Source: Vishniacozyma victoriae (lineage: Eukaryota > Basidiomycota > Tremellomycetes > Tremellales > Bulleribasidiaceae). From it: a DNA stretch of 64,000 bases. Numbering within the stretch: the stretch's first letter is position 1; each line of letters begins with the position of its first letter. The notes under the pieces are model-generated. The model worked only from the letters and a program-made list of their open reading frames with translations, did no database searches and had not been told where the DNA came from. The stretch is taken from assembly GCA_017654735.1 (NCBI GenBank), contig JADPYG010000088.1, forward strand, positions 868,001 through 932,000. The letters run 5' to 3'. Below, piece by piece: positions 24,531 through 35,428 of the stretch. The position numbers and the translations under genes are program-made.

Positions 24531-25012
24531 TGCGAGGTTTTGGTCTGGAAGTGGTTTGACGACATGTATGTATCAAAATAGTATCCAAACACGAGCATTT
24601 CCTCGGTTGCCCTCCCTGATGACGAGCGATCAGCAGAGGTGGTTGCACACTATGGCATCAGTAGTAGTACTCTCCAAAGGGGCTTGAGCCGGTCTGAGCA
24701 ATTTCCCGAGCTGTGCTACTATTTATGGTGTTGATTACATATTCCCGCAATAGGATTGTGATCAAAGCAGGAACTATGTGTGCATAACGAGGCCTTATTA
24801 TAAGCACCGTAGAGGCATTATCTCAAAGTACAATAAAGGCTTTTGGCAGCATCTAGGCGTCAGAGCTGTCAAGCGGTCATCCGGCGATGCCCGCCCGGTC
24901 ATCATTTCCCCTCGCTTCCCATCGCTACCCATTGCCCGCTCAACAAAGGATATCTATATATCTATATGCATGGGACCTCAACTGAGCATAACTCTCTCAC
25001 CACAACAATATA
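24531..25012. other. Intergenic region, promoter of the gene at 25013
   Basis: 482 bases between two plus-strand genes. An A/T-rich TATCTATATATCTATATG element at about 24,951-24,969, some 45-60 bp before the next ATG, is a likely TATA region. No other feature seen. Confidence 0.55.
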
Positions 25013-25809
25013 ATGGCATGCTTAATATTCGGTGCCATACATCACACGATCAAAGGTGTTCAATCCGGTATAGAAGCTCATAAAGATTTCAAATCACCCC
25101 ACCAAATCATCGATGCCGACCCGGATTCTAGGGCGCCAGTAGATAGATTCGGACATGCGAAAGAACATCATCCGGTTTATGGGTGGGTTATGAAGGCTGA
25201 ACATAAGTTCAATAAAGGCAAGGGGAGGGCTGCGATCAAAGAGAGGGAGGAAAAGGGGATGGATCAGGAGCAGTATGAGGACCAGAGATATGAGGCTCCG
25301 ATGGGTGCATCTCCAGTAAGTCAGATGAGTCTAGGAGGATTGAACTGATGGTAGGCTGCCCCACCGACTTATGAAGCCGCTGTTTCGGGTGCATCCATGC
25401 CTCCCGATCACAGACAAGGCTCTGCAGCGGAGTACTATCAGACTACATTCCATACCGACGAGAAGCGCTCGAATGATGTACCCCAGTCAAAGGAAGCTCC
25501 CCGTGGCTTCGGAGCTCAACATCGAGACTCGTCTTCTTCCTCGTCCGATTCCGACTTAGAATCAGACAAGGATCAATTAGTGAAGCCCATAACCTGCTGA
25601 TGAGGACGAGCTGATTGATATAGGCCAGTAGCCCATCAAATCGGCAGATTAGGAAGAAAGAGCGACGAGTTCGTAGAGCTGAACGGAAACTTCGTCGAGC
25701 ATCCGCGAAAGCCAAGAGGAAGGGAGATGGGGAGAAAGTGAGACGGGCGGAGGAGAGATTACTCAACGCTCAGAAGAAATTGGAAGCTACTAAAGCCAGC
25801 GCGTCTTGA
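25013..25809 (+). CDS. Small charged protein of unknown function
   Basis: Three exons starting at ATG 25013 (MACLIFGAIHHTIKG). The short N-terminal segment is hydrophobic or amphipathic. Then HPVYGWVMKAEHKFNKGKG, a linker with PPTYEAAVSG (a PPxY motif, a possible WW/NEDD4-type ubiquitin-ligase contact) and a serine cluster in QHRDSSSSSSDSD. The last exon is a strongly basic coiled helix, QIRKKERRVRRAERKLRR onward, ending EATKASAS (TGA 25807-25809). Introns at about 25,315-25,352 and 25,580-25,623 have standard borders. About 240 residues. I do not recognise the family; the conserved-looking N-terminus and PPTY motif suggest a fungal-specific membrane-adjacent adaptor, which is inference only. 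Confidence 0.7.
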
Positions 25810-26122
25810 TAACTACTTTCAAGATAGTTGTAAATAGTTCCCATCATTTTGTAGATTTGCTACCTTTTCAAATATGTCGATACACCTATGCGCTGCTCTT
25901 TTCTGCCCGTTGACCATGCTTGTTCATTCGACATGTGCTCTACATGCATAACTTGAATTCGTACTTCTGTTGATAAGAGATCGCTTGGCACCATCAAATT
26001 ACCTGACGTCACGCGTCAGCATTTCTCCACAAATCAAGAATCAAGAATTTTGACTATTCTGCCTTTGATTAGTCTGACTTTCACCTTTCGTCTTCTACAT
26101 CACCAATACATCTACACTCAAG
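25810..26122. other. Intergenic region, promoter of the Mpv17-like gene
   Basis: 313 bases between two plus-strand genes. It includes the 3' UTR of the unknown gene and TGACGTCACGCGTCA near 26,002-26,016, which contains the palindrome TGACGTCA (CRE/ATF-type consensus) next to ACGCGT. Confidence 0.6.
26003..26010. promoter_or_regulatory. CRE-like palindrome TGACGTCA upstream of the Mpv17-like gene
   Basis: A perfect TGACGTCA octamer followed directly by CGCGTCA, about 113 bp before the start codon at 26123. TGACGTCA is the classic binding site of ATF/CREB-type bZIP proteins. No binding evidence can be read from sequence. Confidence 0.35.
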
Positions 26123-27140
26123 ATGTCTCGCCTAGGTCAATTCGTGAAATTCTACAATGCAAACTTCGAACGACGCCCAATCCCAACATTAATGATAACA
26201 AATTCGACATTAAATACCCTAGCAGATATTTTAGCTCAATCATCGACCATCTACGTACGCCCATGTTCTCAAACTGAACTGACATTAGTTCTCCGATGCA
26301 GATGCTAAGCCCACATACGATCCTGAGAGGACATTACGATTCGCAGTATTCGGAGCTGCAATGGGACCATTTATTGGGAAATGGCTGAGATTACTGGAGA
26401 GACATATCCCAATGGTTAAAGCTGGAGGGGCTGGTAGTACGGGTATACAACTTGCTAAGCGTGTATTGGCGGATCAGGTGGTTATGTACGTCCCCCCTTC
26501 CTCTTGGTCCATATATTTAAGGCTGACAGGGCAGGGCACCAATTGGTTTAACGATGTTTGTTGGGAGTATGGGTTTGATGGAAGGTAAATCAGGAGGTGA
26601 ACTATCAGAAAAATTCGGTCATATGTTCTGGCGTGAGTGAGCATTTCTACTCTTCTCTCTCACGCTCTCATGTTGCCCCTCCGATAGACGTCTAGCGACG
26701 GTTCCTACCCTAAGTCGGTAGACTTGGTAGGAGACCTGAAACAGGTGATGACAGCTCAGAGCTGCTCGGACCACATCTGCCTGTCGGTCTACCGGCTGGA
26801 CAGTGGGCACTCAGACCTGTCGACGGAACAAATCCGCTCTTCGATCTTTCTTCTTCCTCTCCGTCCTCTCGCCTGACGCAATTTTGGAAATCGGATGAAA
26901 CTAACGATCAGCTGCAATGGTAGCAAATTGGAAAGTATGGCCAATTATCCAAGCTGTCAACTTCAGTATCATCCCTTTTCAATATCGATTACCGTTCCAA
27001 TCAACATGTTCGATTGGATGGAATTTATTCTTGTCCCTCTTGAACGCTGAGTGAGTATCGTAGCTGGTCGTAACATGTCCAAGCTAATAGATAGGCAACA
27101 TAAGCCACCTCCATCAGAGACTTCAGAGATCGCTCTCTGA
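26123..27140 (+). CDS. Mpv17/PMP22-family membrane protein
   Basis: Small four-helix protein of the Mpv17/Sym1/PXMP2 family, found in inner mitochondrial or peroxisomal membranes. It starts at ATG 26123 (MSRLGQFVKFYNANFERRP). Successive parts are TLMITNSTLNTLADILAQSS, then YDPERTLRFAVFGAAMGPF, then LAKRVLADQVVMAPIGLTMF, then WPAMVANWKVWPIIQAVNFS and FIIPFQYR-like residues: the family signature W..W.(V/L)WP...NF...P...R is clear. The protein ends QHKPPPSETSEIAL at 27138-27140. The first intron near 26,265-26,305 has ambiguous borders (GTTCTC donor with CAG, or GTACG donor with AAG acceptor). The third intron, 26633-26911, is unusually long (279 nt) and carries strong hairpins. Mitochondrial versus peroxisomal placement is undecided. 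Confidence 0.88.
26703..26820 (+). ncRNA. Candidate structured RNA inside an intron of the Mpv17-like gene
   Basis: Within the 279-nt intron lie three consecutive perfect hairpins: 703-709 with 726-732 (7 bp, TCCTACC/GGTAGGA), 734-738 with 742-746 (ACCTG/CAGGT, AAA loop) and 752-756 with 760-764 (CAGCT/AGCTG, CAG loop), all offset by 26000. There is also an 8-bp long-range match, CGGTAGAC 26716-26723 with GTCTACCG 26787-26794, which competes with the first hairpin. GTGATGA (26745-26751) fits a C box, but I find no convincing D box and terminal stem, so a C/D snoRNA is not established. Other introns here are about 50 nt and lack such structure. Confidence 0.3.
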
Positions 27141-27502
27141 AAATTTCACCTTGTTTTGCCATTACTACTATAATGCTAGCCTTTGCGGTATGTATCATTT
27201 TACAGCGAGACATGTTTACGGCAAATCACAGAACAGGGCGACAACTTGATCATCACTGATTATGAATTAGGCAAACCGAACCCCCTTTCTCATGCTTCCA
27301 GTACTTTTCAGGAAGCTGAAGCAGGTTGTCGATCGATCTAGGCAACGCAAATGCCATGGTTGTTTGCTGTGTGTGGGACCTGCCATCCAGAGTGAAAGAT
27401 ATCCGTCATACATCACATGACAGGGCAACAATGCGATCATCATCATCATTGATTATCAACTAGGCGCACCGCACTCGACCCCCATTCATCCACATGCTCC
27501 CA
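27141..27502. other. Convergent 3' intergenic region with duplicated segment
   Basis: 362 bases between the Mpv17-like and coiled-coil gene stops. Most of it is the degenerate duplication described separately. No independent gene seen. Confidence 0.6.
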
Positions 27503-27546
27503 TTACTCCTTTTGGAGCTGAAGCAAGTTCTCAATCTTATCCTAGG
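27227..27546. repeat. Degenerate tandem duplication of the coiled-coil gene's last exon and 3' flank
   Basis: Copy A (about 27,227-27,343) and copy B (about 27,414-27,546), offset by about 187 bp, share ATCACA..GACAGGGC(G/A)ACAA, GATCATCA..(C)TGATTAT(G/C)AA(T)TAGGC, CATGCT and AGCTGAAGCA(G)GTT..CTAGGC with many substitutions. Copy B contains the last exon, its splice acceptor and the stop of the minus-strand coiled-coil gene; copy A lies just beyond it. Copy A keeps the acceptor-like CCTAG but has lost the TAA. Confidence 0.7.
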
Positions 27547-30500
27547 CGTCAGCTCTGTGAGACTTCAAGGCCGCGCTAGCTTACATCACCCTCATCCTTG
27601 GTCGACACCTTCTTTGGAGTTGGAGAAGTCTCGGCAACCTCTCCGCTCTCAGATTCGGTCGCGGGAAGCTTTTGGTTGAAAGTGCTAGCATTGGGAGTGT
27701 CCATATCGTCAAATGAAACTCCCTCTTCGAATCCACCATAAGCTGCCTCGTGGACTGGGAGAGGGATACTAGCGGGAAGCTGAACGGCAGCTTCTCCTTG
27801 GAGGTTCTATCATCAGCTCCTTTTCTATGATCTGAGGAGAATACCAACCTGGCCAGCTGGCGAATCCAAAGATAGCTGACGAGCAGGTAAGCCCATAGCA
27901 ATCCTGACCGCCAACCTTCGCCTCTCCTCTGGTTGTTCGGGAGTAGTACCAGGACTGGGAAGGGCGTTGTTGTGTTGTCCATCATCCGAGAGACTGGATG
28001 GGTAATGGGAATTATCGGTATCCTTGCTGGCCTCGGAGTCCGATCCGCCGGATTCATCGTCGATGTCCTTGGTCGCTCGGGTATCACCAGTTCCAGTGAG
28101 GGTGGAGCTCTGTTCAGCTCGAGCGGTAATGTAACTCGAGTTCGCACTTTCATCAGTGACGCCATCGAGAGGACTCACGTCTCGGCTTCGGAATCCTGCT
28201 CCGATCCCAAATCCCAACTAGTGGGACCCGACAAGGCAATGGAAGAAGCAGCAGAGTGTCTCCCCTTCTTGGCGGTCTTCGACTCAGGCTCGACCTTGGG
28301 CATAGTCTTGGTTTCGATTGTCCACTGCTCCATTCGTTTTCGAACCGCCTAAAATGAGTACCTTTCAGACGATCCGAGAAGAAGGACTAACCTGGAGCTC
28401 CTCGCTCAGGCTCTTACCGACAGTCCTCTCGATCTGTCATCAGCAATGCCTACGACGTGACTCACCTCCAACTCGGCCTTGGCGGTCTCCACATCCCTTC
28501 GAGCTCGGTCGCTCATTGCATCATGCTCAAGACGCATAGCCTCCAATTTCTCCCGTGTCTCCTGCAGATGAGTACCCTTCAACTAATTTGGGCAGGACTT
28601 ACCTGAAGGTCCTCAGACAAGGTCTTACCGGAAGTCCTCTCGATCTACCATGAGTGCTGTTCAGAACCAAACTCACCTCTAGCTCCGCTTTCACAGTGTC
28701 GACCTCTTTCCTAGCTCGCTCTCCTGTAGCATCATGCTCAAGACGCATACCTTCCAACTTCTCTTCGGCATCCTTGGTATGAGAATCAAGGGCGGCAATA
28801 TGGTCTTCCTTGATCGATTCTAGCATGGTAGCGAAATGGGATTTGTTCATTTCGGCCATCTGGAGATTAGCTTAGATACGATACGACAGGGGGGAATTTA
28901 CAGTCTTGGTCCCCTCCAACTCATCTTGCAACTCGCCAATCTTCCTTATCGCCTCTTTCAACTTCTCCTCTGAAGCAGATCCACCTTCAGCATTGATCGT
29001 AGCTTCTTCCAGTTTCGCCATCAATTCTCGATTTTCCTCCTCGGCCTTGTCGAGAGTATGCTGTGTCGAGAGTACCACTTGCCTTAGCGCGTCAAGATCC
29101 TCCTCTGTCTTTGCAGCTACTTTGGCAGCCAAGTCTTGGAGTCCATCAATGGAATTTTGGTGAGCTTCTTGCTGTATCTTGGTGTTTTCGGAGATGTTTA
29201 TCTTCATCAATTCGATCTCGGTTTTATGGGCAGTGACGAGCTGGGTATGGGTAGCGGCAAGTTCTTCTCGTAACAAGATGAGGTCCTGGGAATGCTCTTC
29301 GACAGCGAGGTTCTTACGAGTCAGCTCAAATTACCATTGAAAGTAGTAATCACAGCTTACCCTAGCCTCTTCAAATGCGCTGGCAAATTTGTCCTCGTGC
29401 TCACGCCTCTGATCTATCAATTCGGCATGCAGCTTCTCCACTTCCTGACATCAGTAACACCTTTTCAGCGACTCACCTCCTCCAACTCCTTGACCCTGGC
29501 GGAAGCCTCGGCTTCTTGAACCATTAATCGCTCTCGAATCTCTTCCGATCCCGAGGCTTGTTCTCGCTCCTGTTCAAGCTCGGCAACAGCTTCATTCTTG
29601 AGTGAGGTAGCATGTTGGAGCTGTTCGGACAACTCTGAGATCCTCGCGTCGGACATCTGGGCAGCTTCGAGGAGTAGACCATCGTGTTTCTCTTGGGCGG
29701 CTGCGAGTTCGGTCCCGAGCTCTTCGGATTTCTTCTTGTAAGTTACGTTCTCCTCTTTGAGAATAGCGATCTTCGCTTCAAATTGCTAAGCATCAGCTAC
29801 CTAGTACTATGAACAGCTTACCTCAAGCTCAGCTTGATGCTTGGCCTTCACCACTTCATCAGTTCCACTAGAATGCTCTCGGAGGGTAGCAAGCTCTTGC
29901 TGATGCTCCGCTCGACCCTTCTCAATCTCCTCTTCTCGAGCTCGAAGTGTCTCTTCGATTTGGGCAGTGGCTTGGAGATCCGCCATCGCCTGGGAGAGGA
30001 GCTGCTCCTTTTGGGCTAATTCTTCCTTGACCTGGACCAGGACAGAATCATCGGCGATTTTGGCAGCTCGCATCTCGGTCAGAGCATCGGTAGCTTTGGC
30101 ATGAGCATCTTTGGCTTCCTCCATTCCTCGTTGATGAGATTCGAGAGATGCTTGAATGCGGTCCAGATCTTCCTGGAGTTGTGCGTGGGCGATAGTCATC
30201 CTATGGGTGAGCTATATCACCCTCGGTAAGGGGATTATGTGACTTACTCGTCAAACTTGGCCTTCATGCTATCAAGAGCTCCTTTTCGATCCTCCCTGGC
30301 CTCCGCTAGTTCTCGCTCGTGTGTGGACTTCAGTTCGACAAGCTGGTCATAAGCTTACTACTAATGAAAACATGTCAGACCTACCTGAACCTCCAAGTCA
30401 TTCTTCGCTTTCTCCTCGCTTTCTTGAATCTTCGACTGAATCGCTTCGACTTCTTTGGCTTGTCTGTATATCAGCATTTAAAGGGATCTAGACATACCGA

Positions 30501-31902
30501 TCCTGCATCTCCACCTTGTCCTTCTCGACAGCCGCAAGCTTCTCCTCGTGCTCTTTGGCCTTATCAGCAAGCTGTTTCTCAAGATCGGTAATCTTCGCCT
30601 GACCGTCAGTTTTGTTCAAGTGGAGGTCTCGCTGGCTCGCTCGTCTATCAAAGTTTCACCTAGCTAGTTCTTTCTCTTATGCAACTATCTATTACAACAA
30701 CTTTGATATCAGTTCAATAACTCACCTTCAAATCTTCAGTGACTTTGTTTTGAGCGATAAACGACCCAGGACCGACAGATCCTCGAGCAGGTACAGATCG
30801 AGTACTAGCAGTAGCTGGGGGTCCCATGGTACCCCTAGCAGCTGGTTTGGTAGTAGCAGGTAACGATGTTCGAGGTTTGACCGGTGACTTGATTGCGCTG
30901 CTTGCTAGGGTACTGCGGACAGAGGCGGTACTGGCATTACTTTCCCGTCGCGCCTTAGCGATGGTAGACTTCTGACCATCAGAGGTTACCCTTGAGGTGG
31001 GGATAGAGCCGGGTCTGGTAGCAGGAACGGCGGTAGCTCGGGGGCTGATGCTAGTTCGTGGCTTGACGGTAGTGGCAGTGGTAGATGGACGGATGGTGGT
31101 CGAGCTGACCGAAGAGGCGAGCGCGAGCGGCTTTGGACCACCTACAGTCTCGGTCGTCTTGGTGGTAGAGCTAGCCAGGGGTTTCGCTGCAATAGTGCTA
31201 GGCCTGGGAGCTCGAGGGAGTGGCGCGGTGACGGGCTTAGTGGTCTTGGTAGCGGGGGTCGTAGTCGTACTGGAGGAGAGTTTGGATGCGACTGGTCGAG
31301 CAGAAGGTACAGGGGGCTTTGTGCTAGTCCTGAATGTTCTGCCTGTAGTAGAAGCTCCAACAGCTGCAGGAGCAGATTTAGGACTGGAACCTAAATGTCA
31401 GCTCTGGATTTCATAGCGGTTGACTCAGCTCACCAAATACACCAGATTTCAAGACCTTTTTGACCCCATCAATCTTCTGCCCAATCTTCCCATCCTTGCC
31501 GAAAGTACTATTGTTACTCTTCTCCCTCTCCCTCACCTTTCCTTTGATACTGGTGTCGATGTTGCTATTGACAACATCCTTCGATGGTGAGTGAGATGGT
31601 GACGCATTGACCACTTCCCAGTCATGTTTCTCCTCTCCTTCTGCTACTTCTGGGAGAGGCTGCTCCCCTTTCGCGGGGGTCACTGGGACTTCTGGCTTGT
31701 TAAGATCGGATGTGGTGGATGTGGTAGGATCAGATTTTGTAGGTTTGGATAAGGTAGGCTCAGGAATGGGGATGTCCTCTTTGTCGATCTGGGTCTGAGT
31801 CTGAGCGTCGGGTTGAGTGATTTCGGGGTCGGTCTCGATATTATTGGGTGAGGATAGTTCGTTGGAAATAGGTGCAGGTAGAGGTACTGAGGTAGATGCC
31901 AT
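27503..31902 (-). CDS. Long coiled-coil protein (unknown, possible cytoskeletal or transport scaffold)
   Basis: Starts at ATG 31902 (MASTSVPLPAP) and has more than a dozen exons. Residues 1 to about 160 are acidic and disordered, with HDWEVVNASPSHSPSK. Next comes a Ser/Thr/Pro/Arg-rich basic region (about 30,760-31,400), the kind of composition seen in microtubule-binding linkers. From about 30,740 down to 28,200 the protein is almost continuous heptad coiled coil (KITDLEKQLADKAKEHEEKL, ELQHATSLKNEAVAELEQER and similar). The tail has AARQLSLDSPAGQ and, after a final intron, DKIENLLQLQKE with TAA at 27503-27505; without that intron it would end near 27573. Two exons near 28,350-28,620 and 28,600-28,760 repeat the words DLSE..TSG(K)TL and ELEA.LRLEHDA, suggesting internal repeats. 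No CAP-Gly or motor domain seen. Confidence 0.72.
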
Positions 31903-32593
31903 GGCTGCTATATGTATATATGGTACGTGATATAGATGCAAAGTACGAATGAAAAAGAGAAAATAGAAGTCTAGTTGATTGATTAGAACGCGAAAGGGAC
32001 GTGTTGAGTGATCACAGTGGTCCGTGCATTTTAAGGGTTAGTCTGGTATATGTTTCGTAATGTGATACATCCTTTAAGCTAGTAGATATCAGCTCTCAGA
32101 AACCAAGAGAAGCAAAGCTGTTCAAGAATCGATATTGATGCTTGATGCTTAGAGGTAGGCTGGAGCATATAGGACGCGTTTGTTCTATGATCGACATAAG
32201 AATACAGTTTGTGCCTGAACAATTTAGAATTCTTGGCACAATTTGTCAAACTAATTAACGTTGGCTGCTGTCGTGAGGGGCTATTTGGGACTTCCATACA
32301 AGCCATAGTCCAGATACATTCCTAGGTATAATCAGCATACTAACTACTCATGTTTCAGCACGGCAAGCTGATCTCCGAGTCCTGCCCTGAGAGGCTTAAA
32401 TCGTCTTCAAGACAGAAACGTGACATGCATAAGGACATGACAGTAATGCATAAGCTGCTTAGCTACCTCAGGAGAGTGCCCCCCTCAACGAACCAGCGTA
32501 CTTTCATTGCGTGTGTGGCATGGCCAGATCTGCATAGCCACACCTTCGCACAGCGAGAGGAGCCCAGCCACGTGTGGAGTCTAATGATGCTGG
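31903..32593. other. Intergenic region upstream of the coiled-coil gene
   Basis: 691 bases. TATATGTATATATGG at 31,911-31,925 is a plausible TATA region for the minus-strand coiled-coil gene. The open frames at 32,079-32,306 and 32,350-32,622 match no family. The right end is the 3' side of the glucanase gene. Confidence 0.55.
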
Positions 32594-33833
32594 CTAACTG
32601 CCTTCAGGTATGTCTTGCCTGATGCACTTACCATCAGCTCTAAACACACAAGTGTGCAAGCTGGACTTACGTTAATTGACCATTTGAGAAAGCTGGCCAT
32701 ACCTCCCCCAGTCCAAGGCCATTCGAGTATGCGTACGCGTAAACTCGTGAATCCCCCTCAAACAGCTTGACGATATCATTGATGTACTTATCAATCACAG
32801 CCTGATCGGTACAAGGCTTCCAATTCTCATCATCAACACATGCGAACTGAATGTTAGCCTGAACTATCACATACAATAAGCAGAACATACCTCAGTAACC
32901 CAGATGGGTTTCTTGTATGTATCCCAATAATGATTCAAATCCTTCTTCACCCCTTCCATATCCAATTTATTGATATGCAAATTGGTTACGTCCCATTCAG
33001 TCTTGATCTGCGCTTTGAATGGAGTCAAGAATTCCTCGTCGGCCTGTTTACACATCGAAGGAGAGATCAACAATGAGCCCTGACTACCATGAGGTGCAAT
33101 GAGCTTGGTCCAGGTGGTGGCGGCTGATCATCAGTTTCAGTGTTATGTCGAGAAAGTTACCATTTTCTACGGTCATTGATGATGAGCCTTCGGTCGAGCA
33201 GTCTGGTTCCTCAAAACCAATGATGTACTTGGGCGAGGTGGTAATTGCCTTGAACGCCGCAAGTCTAGTAGCATCCTGCTTATCTTTACTCGATCCACCT
33301 CCCCATAACATTGGGACCCCAGCCATACCAGACGGCGGAGAAGGTGCAGGGGACCAGTCTGAGCGTGAGCCTTATGTGTATCTCTCGTTGAGGGTGGACA
33401 TACCATAGCACCAGCCAAGTTTGCCTGTAAATTTTTCCAGACCGGTGCAGAGCGTCATACCTGCCTTGATACCGTTAGGCGTCAAAGCAGCTCTCCCGCC
33501 AGTAGCAGCATCATTGTTTGACGGTGTTCTAGATGAAGCGGCAGAGGAAGCGGCGGACGATACTGCTACAGGAGTGGTAGGAGCGACCGTAGATACAGGT
33601 CTGGCGACAGACGCTGTAGATGCAGACTGCATCTCCGCAGAGGTGGGGGAAGTGGACGAAGATTCCGCTTTATGAGCTGAAGCTCGACTTCCATCTCGGC
33701 CCGCTCGATTACATAGTCCAGATCGCCTGAGTCCATGTCTTCGACCAGCGAGAGAGACAGATTGATTAGGTTCGGCGAGGGTGGGCAGAAGAGCCGAGAG
33801 TAGGGCGCAAAGCGTAGCGAGATCGGTATACAT
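32594..33833 (-). CDS. Secreted GH128-like (Asl1-type) beta-1,3-glucanase
   Basis: Starts at ATG 33833 with a signal-peptide-like MYTDLATLCALLSALLPTLA. A Ser/Ala/Thr-rich linker (SSAASSAASSRTPS) of the O-glycosylated type follows, then the Asl1/GH128 barrel: IKAGMTLCTGLEKFTGKLGW, MAGVPMLWGGGSS, YIIGFEEPDC (acid/base Glu in GFEEPD), LISPSMCKQADEEFL, NLHINKLD, and the likely nucleophile Glu in KKPIWVTEFACVDDEN, then YAYSNGLGLGEVW. Five cysteines suit an extracellular protein. These enzymes act on fungal or plant beta-1,3-glucan, here probably at the cell wall. The last exon after NGQLT is uncertain; I place the stop at 32594-32596. A TATAAA lies 75 bp upstream on the minus strand. Confidence 0.83.
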
Positions 33834-33907
33834 CTTGAGATAAGGAGTGTATAGTCTAGACTGTTATTGCGATATGCCTGTATGTATCCAGAAAGTACTC
33901 ACCAGTG

Positions 33908-33913
33908 TTTATA
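33908..33913 (-). promoter_or_regulatory. Candidate TATA box of the glucanase gene
   Basis: TATAAA on the minus strand (GCTATAAACAC), about 75 bp before the start codon at 33833. Confidence 0.4.
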
Positions 33914-35428
33914 GCAGTCCGAGCCGGTCGAACGACTATCTATGACTAAGTAATGTAAAGAGCGTAATAATGGTGAGTGAGGCAGAAAGGGATCTCCATC
34001 CAGAATCACATTCGCACATGAGTAGATTGCTGGCCACACTTGAGAAGTAATGTATCCAACTTCCTCCTTTTTCCGTCGCCGATCATCAGGGTGAATTTGG
34101 TACTGAAACAGCGCTGATCTCTATTTCTGGCTTACCAGACTCCTTCAGCATGATCGTGTGCAGCAGTCATGCAATCCGGGGTCGCATAAGGGGGTATAAA
34201 AAGTGATAGAGTCGCAAAGTTGATCGCGTCGCGTGAAGGCATACGAAACGGCTTTGAAACCTCCTATAGAAAAGGCGGTGGAGGGTGGATTGTGTTGACG
34301 AGTTGAGCGTGTGTGTGATTACCCTAAATGCAAGCATCTAGTAAATAGTAAGCTGGACCCCATAAAACGTATACAGTTAGATAGCAAGAGAAGTGCCCTC
34401 ACCAATGTATCTCTTCCTTATCTGCACTTTAGTTTCTCAATATACCTCAAGTAGTATGATAGGTATGCTAGACGCGTCCGGATCCCTCGGAGTGATTCCG
34501 TTAGAGTAGGTGTGTGTATGATATCCTTCCCAAACCTTCTTTCTCGCCGAGAACAACCCCCTTCATACACAGATACCCGGACCGAGCGTATCGCTTCATA
34601 GTTTGATAGAAGCTGTACATGTACTACTTGTTGTGATGAAGCAAACATCAAAGAAGGAGGCGTTTCCAGTAAAGCCCTTTGTTTACGTGATTACCTGATT
34701 AGAGTACATAAGCGTCGCCACCGGAAGCTAGAAGCCCAGACATCCGAGCACCTCATCGGCAGTGCTTATCTCCTAATCTGGGATCATACGCAGTACATAT
34801 AGTCACCAGTCACCGCGTGTCCGTCATCCATCATATCACTCTATCATTCTATCGTAGTTTAGGCTGCTACTAGGTAGTGGTACTTGAGGCCGTAGTGCAT
34901 AGCTACCCGTCACACCTACTATACTGTCTCACCTGCCGCCGATCACTTCCAGACTTCCCGAGTCGGCCGACGATCGGGTCACTACCTCATCTTGGACCCC
35001 GTACTCAATCCGTTCATGTCTCTACATACGACTTCATTAGCCAGTTCGACTCAAAGTAATCCGTCGACAGTATCATAGTCTATTCCGCAGCTCTCCCGGT
35101 TGCTCGGAAACCTTCGGCTACTACACTGCGACCTACCTTTCATGACACATGTAGAAAGGAGTCCCGCTTGGTAATCGCACCCCATCATCTACACAAACTC
35201 GACATTCAGTTCCGCGCCCGTCGGCGCCATCATCAACGTTACAGTCGCTACACGGCCAAGAGGGCCTCAACGGCCATTCCGGCCATACTCACTTCATTGC
35301 AACGCCAAACGCTTCTTGGCTTCCGTTTGCCGCTTCTCTTTTCCCACGCTTGGACCTTAGCATCGTCACTCAACGTCACCCTAGGATCAAAGGCAATAAA
35401 GGGCCCCACGTATCGTCAGCCACGACTT

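Noticed and set aside
25580..25623. CTGATGAG core inside an intron, resembling a hammerhead ribozyme
   Set aside because: The matching GAAA strand and three stems are absent; it is the branch-point region of an ordinary intron.
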